Both the position numbers and the translations under genes were made by a program. This document shows positions 6,268-12,491 of a stretch of 14,683 nt of DNA, one piece after another. Each line of letters starts with the position of its first letter. Position 1 is the first letter of the stretch. The stretch is taken from contig VAXR01000089.1 of NCBI GenBank assembly GCA_005885165.1, positions 10,263-24,945 of the forward strand, read 5' to 3'. Under the pieces are notes generated by a model. That model ran no database searches and was not told the origin of the DNA. It saw only the letters and a list, made by a program, of their open reading frames with translations. The DNA is from Actinomycetota bacterium (GTDB lineage Bacteria > Actinomycetota > Thermoleophilia > Solirubrobacterales > Thermoleophilaceae).

Positions 6268-7290
6268 CTACGTCAGGAGCCGCCGCATCTCGGCGAGCGC
6301 CCGCTCCACGCCCGGGCGGTCGACGTCGAGGTGCGTGACCGCGCGGATCCGGCGATCGTCGAGCGCGCCCACGTCGACCCCGGCCTCCCGCAGCTCGCGC
6401 GCCTGTCCGGCCGCGTCGGCGGTCTCGAAGATCACGATGTTCGTCTCCACCTTCGAGGGGTCGATCTCGACCGCGGGCAGCTCGGCGAGCCCCTCGGCCA
6501 GGAGCTTGGCGTTTTCGTGGTCCTCGGCCAACCGCTCGACGTTGTGGTCGAGCGCGTACAGCGCCGCCGCTGCGACGATCCCCGCCTGGCGCAGGGCGCC
6601 GCCCATCATCTGCTTGAGCCGCCACGCCTCCTCGATCAGCTCGTCCGACCCCGCCAGGCAGGCGCCCATCGGCGCGCCGAGGCCCTTGCTGAAGTCGATC
6701 CAGGCGGTGTCGAAGCCGGCCGCGAAGTAGCGCGCCGACGCACCCGACGCGACCACGGCGTTCATCAGCCGCGCGCCGTCGAGGTGGGCCCGGAGGCCCG
6801 CGGCGCGCGCGATTCCGAGCACTGCGTCGAGCCGCTCGCCGGGCCAGACGCGGCCGCCGCCCATGTTCGTGGTCTGCTCGACGCAAAGGAGGCGGGCGGT
6901 CGCGGCGTAGCGGTCGCCGGGACGGGTGAGCGCGCGATCGACGTCGTCCGGGCCGAACATCCCGCCCTCGCCGTCGAGCGCCGAGATCATTGCGCCGGCG
7001 TGCGCCGCCGGACCGCCCCCCTCGGCCACGATCGGGTGCGAGGTGCGGTGCAGGAGCACCGCCTCCCCGGGGCGCACGTAGAGTCGGATCCCGATCTGGT
7101 TGCACATCGTCCCCGACGGCAGGAACAGTGCGCGCTCGTGCCCGAGCAGCTCGGCCACGCGCTCCTCGAGCGCGTTGACGGTCGGGTCGAGCCCGCGCTG
7201 CTCGTCGCCGACCTCCGCCTCGGCCATCGCGCGCCGCATCGCCTCGCTGGGGCGCGTCTGGGTGTCGCTCCAGAGGTTTACGTGCTCCAC
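6268..7290 (-). CDS. ltaE: Low-specificity L-threonine aldolase (PLP-dependent)
   Basis: This 340-residue fold-type I PLP enzyme belongs to the threonine aldolase / beta-eliminating lyase family, which cleaves L-threonine or allo-threonine to glycine and acetaldehyde in the cytoplasm. Visible features are LWSDTQTRPSEAMRRAM at the N-terminus, the FLPSGTMCNQ cofactor phosphate loop (57-65), SHPIVAEGGG (84-93), HLDGARL with Asp171 and Arg174 around the pyridine ring, and WIDFSKGLGAPMGA with Lys202 as the Schiff-base lysine. The length matches the family. The reading frame remains open far upstream through ribH, but homology begins at NLWSDTQTRPS, so the GTG at 7290 is the likely start, two bases after the ribH stop. 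No Shine-Dalgarno is seen; translation probably depends on coupling to ribH. It is the last gene of the riboflavin operon. Exact stereospecificity cannot be read from sequence. Confidence 0.9.
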   Translation of the reverse strand: MEHVNLWSDTQTRPSEAMRRAMAEAEVGDEQRGLDPTVNALEERVAELLGHERALFLPSGTMCNQIGIRLYVRPGEAVLLHRTSHPIVAEGGGPAAHAGAMISALDGEGGMFGPDDVDRALTRPGDRYAATARLLCVEQTTNMGGGRVWPGERLDAVLGIARAAGLRAHLDGARLMNAVVASGASARYFAAGFDTAWIDFSKGLGAPMGACLAGSDELIEEAWRLKQMMGGALRQAGIVAAAALYALDHNVERLAEDHENAKLLAEGLAELPAVEIDPSKVETNIVIFETADAAGQARELREAGVDVGALDDRRIRAVTHLDVDRPGVERALAEMRRLLT

Positions 7291-7292
7291 GG

Positions 7293-7733
7293 TCAGGAGG
7301 CCGAGCCGAGCTCGCCGCGGAGCTCGGCCATCCGCAGCACGGCGCGGGCGGCGTCCTCGCCGGTGTGGCGCTTCCCGCCGCCCGCGCGGGCCAGCGCCTG
7401 CTCCATGCTTTCGACGGTGAGGACGCCGAACGCGCAGGGCACGCCGGTGTCGAGCGACACCTGCGAGATCCCGTGCGCGGCCTCGGCGCACACGTACTCG
7501 TAGTGGTCGGTCTCGCCGCGTATCACCGCGCCCAGGCAGGCCACCCCCGCGTAGCGACCCGAGTCCGCGCAGTAGCGGGCGCCCAGCGCGAGCTCGAACG
7601 CGCCCGGCACGGGATGCACCTCCACCTGCGCGCCGACCTCGGCGAAGACGCGCTCCGCCCCCTCCGTAAGGCGGTCGGCCAGGTCCTCGTAGAAGCGCGC
7701 GACGACGATTGCGAAGGCCGGAGCGTCAGCCAC
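7293..7733 (-). CDS. ribH: 6,7-dimethyl-8-ribityllumazine synthase
   Basis: This 146-residue enzyme condenses 5-amino-6-ribitylaminouracil with 3,4-dihydroxy-2-butanone 4-phosphate to give the lumazine precursor of riboflavin; family members assemble as pentamers or 60-mers. Motifs seen are VVARFYEDLADRL (10-22; many homologues have RFN), PGAFELAL (43-50), CLGAVIRGETDHYEYVC (67-82) with the catalytic His77, and GVLTVESMEQALARAG (103-118) including Arg116, the phosphate-contacting position. The usual NKG before the last helix is HTG here. The GTG start at 7733 overlaps the ribBA stop by 8 bases, and GGAG 7 bases upstream gives a fair ribosome-binding site. It is fourth in the ribD-ribE-ribBA-ribH operon. 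Confidence 0.96.
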   Translation of the reverse strand: MADAPAFAIVVARFYEDLADRLTEGAERVFAEVGAQVEVHPVPGAFELALGARYCADSGRYAGVACLGAVIRGETDHYEYVCAEAAHGISQVSLDTGVPCAFGVLTVESMEQALARAGGGKRHTGEDAARAVLRMAELRGELGSAS

Positions 7734-9018
7734 CCGGCCGCTCCGGCGCCTCGTCCCGGGACTCGGCCCGGTCCCGCGCCCGGTCGCGCGAGCGCTCCTC
7801 GTGGATCATCTCCTCATCCAGCGCGAGCCCCTGGTGGTGGAGCAGGTGGCCGAGCCGGTCGCGCTTCGCCCGCAGGTAGTCGCGGTTGTGCTCCGTTGCG
7901 GGGAGCTGGATCGGGAGCTGATCGGTCACGCGCAGGCCGTAACCCTCCAGCCCGACGATCTTCTTGGGGTTGTTAGTGAGGAGCCGGATCGTCGTGAGGC
8001 CGAGGTCGACGAGGATCTGCGCGCCGATCCCGTAGTCGCGCAGGTCGGGCGGCAGCCCGAGCTCGAGGTTGGCGTCGACCGTGTCGAGCCCCTCCTCCTG
8101 GAGCCGGTAGGCGCGCAGCTTGTTGAGGAGGCCGATCCCGCGGCCCTCCTGGGCCAGGTAGAGCAGGACGCCGCGGCCCTCGTGCTCGATCAGGGTCAGA
8201 GCGATCTCGAGCTGCTGGCCGCAGTCGCAGCGGAGCGAGTGGAAGACGTCGCCGGTGAGGCACTCCGAGTGGACGCGGACGAGCACGTCCTCCGCTCCGG
8301 CCACGTCGCCCTTGACCATCGCGATGTGGTGCTTCTCGTCGATCAGCGAGCGGAAGCCGACGACGTCGAACTCGCCGAACTCGGTGGGCAGGCGCGCCTC
8401 GACCACGCGCTCGACGAGCTTGTCGTGGCGCCGCCGGTAGGCGATCAGGTCGGCGACCGTGATCATCCTCAGCTCGTGGCGCGCCGACAGCGCCTCGAGG
8501 TCCGGCACGCGCGCCATCGTCCCGTCGTCGTTCTTCACCTCGCACACGACGCCGGCCGGGTTCAGGCCGGCGAGCCGGGCGAGGTCGACGGCGGCCTCCG
8601 TCTGGCCGGCGCGCTCGAGCACGCCGCCGGGCCGCGCGCGGAGCGGCACCACATGGCCGGGCTGGACGAGATCCGTGGGCCGCGTCGAGGCGTCGATGGC
8701 GACCTGGATGGTGCGCGCGCGGTCGCCGCCGCTGCGCGCCGCGATCGACACGTCGAACGCGCCCTGGAAGGCGGACTCGTTCTTGGCGGACATCAGCTCG
8801 AGCCCCAGCTCCAGGCACCGTTGCGGCGTGAGCGCGAGGCAGATGAGGCCGCGCCCCTCGTCGGTCATGAAGTCGATCGCCTCGGGTGTGGCGAGATGGG
8901 CGGCCATCACGAGGTCGCCCTCGTTCTCGCGGTCCTCGGCGTCGCACACCACGACCATCCGGCCGGCCCGGATGTCCTCGAGCGCGTCCTCGACCGTGCT
9001 GAAGGGAGCGTCAGTCAC
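7726..9018 (-). CDS. ribBA: Bifunctional RibBA: DHBP synthase / GTP cyclohydrolase II, RibB half atypical
   Basis: This 430-residue fusion would supply both early riboflavin precursors. Residues 1-200 match 3,4-dihydroxy-2-butanone 4-phosphate synthase: DAEDRENEGDLVMAA (26-40) with the acidic metal site, PGHVVPLRA (120-128), and VVCEVKNDDGTMAR (157-170). Two canonical features are missing: the GHTEA histidine is Gln139, and the TTG[IV]SA segment after VSI is replaced by a loop about six residues shorter (RSGGDRARTI, 95-104). Residues 205-395 are a well-preserved GTP cyclohydrolase II: HSECLTGDVFHSLRCDCG with three zinc cysteines (253, 264, 266), AQEGRGIGLLNK (289-300), and RLLTNNPKK (345-353). 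Residues 402-430 form a charged Arg/Glu-rich tail. The GTG start at 9018 overlaps the ribE stop by 8 bases. RibA activity is near certain; RibB activity is uncertain. Confidence 0.93.
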   Translation of the reverse strand: MTDAPFSTVEDALEDIRAGRMVVVCDAEDRENEGDLVMAAHLATPEAIDFMTDEGRGLICLALTPQRCLELGLELMSAKNESAFQGAFDVSIAARSGGDRARTIQVAIDASTRPTDLVQPGHVVPLRARPGGVLERAGQTEAAVDLARLAGLNPAGVVCEVKNDDGTMARVPDLEALSARHELRMITVADLIAYRRRHDKLVERVVEARLPTEFGEFDVVGFRSLIDEKHHIAMVKGDVAGAEDVLVRVHSECLTGDVFHSLRCDCGQQLEIALTLIEHEGRGVLLYLAQEGRGIGLLNKLRAYRLQEEGLDTVDANLELGLPPDLRDYGIGAQILVDLGLTTIRLLTNNPKKIVGLEGYGLRVTDQLPIQLPATEHNRDYLRAKRDRLGHLLHHQGLALDEEMIHEERSRDRARDRAESRDEAPERPGG

Positions 9019-9601
9019 TACGCGCCACCAGCTTCTCGACGTATTTCGCCAGCACGTCGGCCTCCAGATTCACGAGCCGCCCAGCCTCGGCGCCCCCGAG
9101 CGTCGTGCGCTCGAGGGTCTCGGGGATCAGGCTGACCTCGAAGCCGCCGTTGTCGACCGCCGTCACGGTGAGGGAGACGCCGTCCACGGCGATCGACCCC
9201 TTCTCGACGACGTATCGCAGGAGCGACCCGTCGCACGCGATCCGCATGATCCGGGCGAAGCCCTCGTCCCGGACCGACTCGACGGTGCCGACGCCGTCCA
9301 CGTGCCCTTGGACCATGTGGCCGCCGAGCGGCGCGCCGGCGCGGACCGGCAGCTCGAGGTTCACCTCATCGCCGGGCCCGAGTGGAGTGAGCGACGAGCG
9401 GCGGAGGGTCTCCGCCATGACGTCGGCGGTGAAGCCGCCGCCGTTCACGCTCGTGGCGGTCAGGCACACGCCGTTCACCGCCACGGACGCGCCCTCGGTG
9501 AGCGACGCCGCCAGCGGGGTGCGCACCTCGAACCGCGCGCCGTCGCCGTCCGGGTCGACCCGGGCGATCGTGCCCTTCGCCTCGACGAGCCCCGTGAACA
9601 T
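9011..9601 (-). CDS. ribE: Riboflavin synthase, alpha chain
   Basis: This 196-residue enzyme dismutates two 6,7-dimethyl-8-ribityllumazine molecules to riboflavin and the pyrimidine substrate that ribH reuses. It shows the two tandem lumazine-binding barrels expected. The first begins MFTGLVEAKGTI and includes VAVNGVCLTAT (40-50), ADVMAETLRRSSL (59-71) and LGGHMVQGHVDGVG (92-105). The second includes GSIAVDGVSLTVTAV (135-149), SLIPETLERTTL (157-168) and NLEADVLAKYVEKL (178-191). Length is normal. The ATG at 9601 shares its A with the ribD stop (TGATG), and AAGGAG 5 bases upstream is the clearest ribosome-binding site in the window. The open frame continues far upstream inside ribD, but the MFTG start is diagnostic. 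The 3' end overlaps ribBA by 8 bases. Confidence 0.97.
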   Translation of the reverse strand: MFTGLVEAKGTIARVDPDGDGARFEVRTPLAASLTEGASVAVNGVCLTATSVNGGGFTADVMAETLRRSSLTPLGPGDEVNLELPVRAGAPLGGHMVQGHVDGVGTVESVRDEGFARIMRIACDGSLLRYVVEKGSIAVDGVSLTVTAVDNGGFEVSLIPETLERTTLGGAEAGRLVNLEADVLAKYVEKLVARSD

Positions 9602-10725
9602 CACCACTCCTTCATGCGCGCGGTGATCAGGACGTCGTCGCCGATCCGCTCGATCTCGGTGGAGAGCGGGTGGAGGGCTTCGCCGATCAGCTCCACACCC
9701 TGTCCCTCGACCGCGGTGCGCGAGCGCCGCCCACCGGCGATGACGGGCGCGATGAACACGCGAACCTCGTCGATCTCGCGGGCGTCGACCAGGGCGCCCG
9801 CCAGGTGCGGGCCGCCCTCCACAAGCAGCGACTGCACGTCGAGCGCGCCGAGCTCGGTCAGAGCGGCAGCCACGCGTGCCGTCTCGTTCTCTCCGCTCAC
9901 GGTGACGGTTGTTATCCCGGCGGTCTCGAGCGCCTGCACACGCCGCCTTGGGGCCGCGCGCGAGCAGACCACGATCACCGGCGCCTGGTCGACCGTGCTC
10001 GCGAGCTGGCCGTCGAGCGGGAGCCGCGCCTCGGAGTCGAAGACCACCCGGCGGGGCTGGCGCGCGACGGCCTCGACCCGGGCGGTGAGCAGCGGATCGT
10101 CGGCCAGCGCGGTGCCGATCCCGATCGCCACGGCGTCGACCTCCGCGCGCCAGCGGTGCGCACGGGCGCGGCTGTCCTCGCCCGAGATCCAGCGCGAGTC
10201 GCCCGTGCTGGTGGCGACCTTGCCGTCGAGCGTCATCGCGGACTTCAGGACCACGAGCGGCTTTCCGGTCCGGGCGTGCTTGCGGAACGGCTGATTGATG
10301 AGGCGCGCCCGGTCGGCCACGTCGCCGTCCAGCACGTCCACGGCGATTCCCTCGTCGCGCAGGATGCCGAGCCCCCGGCCGCTGGCCTTCGGCGTCGGAT
10401 CGTCGGAGGCGACGACCACCCGCGCGATCCCCGCCGCGACGATTGCCTCCGTGCACGGCGGCGTGTGGCCCGTGTGGCAGCACGGCTCGAGCGAGACGTA
10501 CAGGGTGGCTCCCTCGGGGCTCTCGTTGCACGCCTCGAGCGCAGCGCGCTCGGCGTGGGGCTCGCCGATCGCAGTGTGGAGTCCCTCGCCGATCACCCGG
10601 TCGTCCTTCACGATCACCGCGCCGACAAGCGGGTTCGGGCTGGTCCTGCCGCGGGCCTCCCCAGCTAGCTCGATGGCCCGGGTCAGGTGGCGCGTATCGC
10701 GCTCGGATCCTGCTGTCTGAGCCAT
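9601..10725 (-). CDS. ribD: Bifunctional diaminohydroxyphosphoribosylaminopyrimidine deaminase / reductase
   Basis: This 374-residue cytoplasmic enzyme carries out the second and third steps from GTP to riboflavin. The N-terminal cytidine-deaminase-like domain (about 10-145) has SPNPLVGAVIV (29-39), PHAERAAL with His57 and catalytic Glu59, and EPCCHTGHTPPC with zinc ligands Cys82 and Cys91. The C-terminal reductase domain (about 155-370) has VVLKSAMTLDGKVAT, SRWISGEDSRARAHRWRAE, ADDPLLTAR and LLVEGGPHLAGAL, the NADPH-binding region of the dihydrofolate-reductase-like fold. Length is typical. The ATG at 10725 has GGAG 8 bases upstream. It is the first gene of the operon ribD-ribE-ribBA-ribH-threonine aldolase. 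Its promoter region contains a 16-bp palindrome rather than a visible FMN riboswitch. Confidence 0.97.
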   Translation of the reverse strand: MAQTAGSERDTRHLTRAIELAGEARGRTSPNPLVGAVIVKDDRVIGEGLHTAIGEPHAERAALEACNESPEGATLYVSLEPCCHTGHTPPCTEAIVAAGIARVVVASDDPTPKASGRGLGILRDEGIAVDVLDGDVADRARLINQPFRKHARTGKPLVVLKSAMTLDGKVATSTGDSRWISGEDSRARAHRWRAEVDAVAIGIGTALADDPLLTARVEAVARQPRRVVFDSEARLPLDGQLASTVDQAPVIVVCSRAAPRRRVQALETAGITTVTVSGENETARVAAALTELGALDVQSLLVEGGPHLAGALVDAREIDEVRVFIAPVIAGGRRSRTAVEGQGVELIGEALHPLSTEIERIGDDVLITARMKEW

Positions 10726-10747
10726 TTTGGGAGCTCCGGGTCGAAAA

Positions 10748-10763
10748 TTGACTCGCGAGTCAA
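10748..10763. promoter_or_regulatory. Perfect 16-bp palindrome, candidate operator for ribD and/or the divergent GT2 operon
   Basis: TTGACTCGCGAGTCAA reads identically on both strands and lies in the 87-base gap between ribD and the divergent glycosyltransferase, 22 bases upstream of the ribD ATG. Such a symmetric site is typical of dimeric repressors; the regulator is not identified and no regulator gene is in the window. It abuts a TACAGT hexamer on the minus strand and would cover the expected ribD transcription start. Confidence 0.5.
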
Positions 10764-10768
10764 CTGTA
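10763..10768 (-). promoter_or_regulatory. Possible -10 hexamer (TACAGT) of the riboflavin operon
   Basis: TACAGT on the minus strand fits TANNNT and would start transcription near 10756, inside the palindrome, leaving a leader of about 30 bases that contains the ribD ribosome-binding site. No clear -35 is visible. Confidence 0.3.
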
Positions 10769-10792
10769 CCAGCGGGCCGCCTCGCAACCCTC

Positions 10793-10798
10793 TAGCAT
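10793..10798 (+). promoter_or_regulatory. Possible -10 hexamer (TAGCAT) of the GT2-methyltransferase-flippase operon
   Basis: TAGCAT lies 14 bases before ATG 10813, giving a predicted leader of about 7-8 bases. There is no Shine-Dalgarno and no convincing -35. Confidence 0.3.
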
Positions 10799-10812
10799 CG
10801 GGCAGCCGGCAG

Positions 10813-11874
10813 ATGAAGCTGATCATCCAGATCCCCTGCTTCAACGAGGAAAATCAGCTGCCCGCGACGCTGGGCGACCTCCCGCGCGCGGTTGAGGGCT
10901 TCGACCGCGTCGAGTGGCTCGTGGTGGACGACGGATCGCGCGACCGCACGCTCGAGGTGGCGCGCGCGCACGGCGTCGACCACGTCGTGCGCCTGACGAA
11001 CAACAAGGGGCTCGCGACCGCGTTCCAGGCGGGGCTCGACGCGTCGCTCAAGCTCGGCGCCGACGTGATCGTCAACACGGACGCCGACAACCAGTACGAC
11101 GCGCGTGACATACCGAAGCTCGTGGCGCCGATCCTCGCGGGCGAGGCCGACATGGTGGTCGGCGACCGCGCGGTCGGCTCGGTCGAGCACTTCTCCGCGG
11201 TGAAGAAACGGCTGCAGCGGCTCGGCAGCGCGGTCGTCCGCCGGGCGTCGGAGACCGAGATCCCGGACACCACCTCGGGGTTCCGCGCCTACAACCGCGA
11301 GGCCGCCATCCAGCTGCAGGTCGTGTCGCGCTTCACCTACACGCTCGAGTCGATCATCCAGGCTGGCAAGGGGCTCGTGGCGATCGACCACACTCCGATC
11401 CGAACGAACCCGAAGGCCCGCGAGTCGCGGCTGTTCGAGTCCACCGCCTCGTACGTGCGGCACGGGGCGATCTCGATCTTCCGGATCTATTCGCTCTACG
11501 AGCCGCTGCGCGTGTTCATGACCGCGGCGCTCGTGGTCGGGCTGGCGGCGTTCGTGCTCTGGGGCCGCTTCCTGTGGTTCCTCGTGATCGAGGGCAAGGG
11601 CACCGGCCACGTCCAGTCGCTGATCCTCGGCGCCGTGCTGTTCATCGCCGCCGTGCAGCTCGCCGCGCTGGGGGTGGTCGGGGACATCCTCGCCGGCAGC
11701 CGGGTCCTCCAGCAGCGCATCCTCGAGCGCGTGCGCCGGGTGGAGCTGCACATAGGCGTGGGCCCGTCCCACTACGAGCCGGGCCAGCCGGAGGGCGAGC
11801 GGGGAACCACGACCGGCGCCGGCTCGGCACCCGCGACCGGAGGCGAAGGCGGGCGGGAGCCGCTCAAGCTGTGA
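10813..11874 (+). CDS. Family 2 glycosyltransferase with C-terminal membrane helices (polyprenyl-phosphate glycosyltransferase type)
   Basis: This 353-residue protein has a GT-A catalytic domain at residues 1-225: IIQIPCFNEENQLPATL at the N-terminus, WLVVDDGSRDRT (35-46) for the nucleotide, and NTDADNQYD (88-96) holding the DxD-like metal site. Two predicted membrane helices follow at about 233-253 and 267-289. This layout matches dolichol/undecaprenyl-phosphate glycosyltransferases (DPM/GtrB/DPMS-like) that load a sugar from an NDP-sugar onto polyprenyl phosphate at the inner leaflet. Residues 318-353 are a Gly/Glu/Thr-rich, probably disordered tail. An open frame extends upstream to 10687 through the ribD end, but the family starts at MKLIIQIPCFNEE, so ATG 10813 is chosen. 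The stop overlaps the next start (GTGA), indicating an operon with the methyltransferase and flippase. Donor sugar unknown. Confidence 0.88.
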   Translation: MKLIIQIPCFNEENQLPATLGDLPRAVEGFDRVEWLVVDDGSRDRTLEVARAHGVDHVVRLTNNKGLATAFQAGLDASLKLGADVIVNTDADNQYDARDIPKLVAPILAGEADMVVGDRAVGSVEHFSAVKKRLQRLGSAVVRRASETEIPDTTSGFRAYNREAAIQLQVVSRFTYTLESIIQAGKGLVAIDHTPIRTNPKARESRLFESTASYVRHGAISIFRIYSLYEPLRVFMTAALVVGLAAFVLWGRFLWFLVIEGKGTGHVQSLILGAVLFIAAVQLAALGVVGDILAGSRVLQQRILERVRRVELHIGVGPSHYEPGQPEGERGTTTGAGSAPATGGEGGREPLKL

Positions 11875-12491
11875 CCGGGGCCCCCGCGGCGGCCGTCCCC
11901 ACCGGCAACCTTTACGACAAGTACGGCTCCGCGAACCCGCTCGTGAGGCGGCTGATGGGCGGCTTCAGCGCGGCGCTCGACGAGCTGTGGGAGCTCGCCG
12001 CGCCGGAGTCGGGCCTCGACGTGGGGTGCGGCGAGGGCGTGCTGACCAGGGAGTGGGCCGAGAGGCTCGGGACGGGGCGTGTGGTCGGCGTCGACCTCGA
12101 CGATCCCCGGCTGCGGGCGGAGTGGGAGGCGGGCGCGCGGCCGAACCTCGAGTACCGCGCTGCGGAGGCGCACGCACTCCCGTTCGCCGACGGCGACTTC
12201 GACCTCGTCGCGGGGATCGAGGTGCTGGAGCACGTTCCCGATCCCGACGCCGCGCTGCGGGAGATGGCGCGCGTCGCGCGGCGCAGGCTGCTCGTGTCGG
12301 TGCCGCGCGAGCCGATCTGGCGTCTCCTCAACGTCGCCCGCGGCGCCTATCTGAGCCACCTCGGAAACACGCCCGGACACCTGAACCACTGGTCGAAGGT
12401 GGGCTTCCACTCGCTGCTCACGCGGCACGGAACGGTGCTCGAGGTGCGCACTCCCCTGCCGTGGACCCTCGCCCTTGTCGGTCTCGACTGA
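11871..12491 (+). CDS. Class I SAM-dependent methyltransferase (methyltransferase type 11)
   Basis: This 206-residue protein is a Rossmann-fold methyltransferase. Motif I is GLDVGCGEGVLT (48-59), the acidic end of strand 2 is VVGVDLDDPRL (71-81), and HALPFADGDFDLVAGIEVLEHVPDPDAAL (101-129) covers motifs II and III; LLVSVPREPIWRLLNVARG (140-158) follows. It resembles UbiE/Methyltransf_11 proteins found in glycan clusters, but the acceptor (sugar, lipid or quinone) cannot be told. I start it at GTG 11871, which overlaps the preceding TGA by four bases; the frame remains open further upstream inside the glycosyltransferase gene, without homology. The end overlaps the flippase start by 17 bases. 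Placement between a GT2 and a flippase suggests methylation of a lipid-linked glycan. Confidence 0.85.
   Translation: MTGAPAAAVPTGNLYDKYGSANPLVRRLMGGFSAALDELWELAAPESGLDVGCGEGVLTREWAERLGTGRVVGVDLDDPRLRAEWEAGARPNLEYRAAEAHALPFADGDFDLVAGIEVLEHVPDPDAALREMARVARRRLLVSVPREPIWRLLNVARGAYLSHLGNTPGHLNHWSKVGFHSLLTRHGTVLEVRTPLPWTLALVGLD

Noticed and set aside
6175..7503. 442-residue plus-strand open frame
   Set aside because: It is antisense to threonine aldolase and the ribH 3' part, with no recognisable family motif.
7801..9135. 444-residue plus-strand open frame
   Set aside because: It mirrors ribBA codon for codon; no domain or start signal is visible.
8459..10294. 611-residue open frame on the plus strand across the riboflavin genes
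   Set aside because: It is antisense to ribBA, ribE and ribD, has Arg/Ser/Thr-rich composition without motifs, and is explained by high-GC third-position bias.
9602..10531. Upstream extension of the ribE frame inside ribD
   Set aside because: Riboflavin synthases begin MFTGLVE; ATG 9601 has AAGGAG at good spacing, and the extension is out-of-frame ribD sequence.
10726..10812. FMN riboswitch (RFN element) upstream of ribD
   Set aside because: The gap is only 87 bases and none of the conserved RFN blocks is visible on the minus strand.
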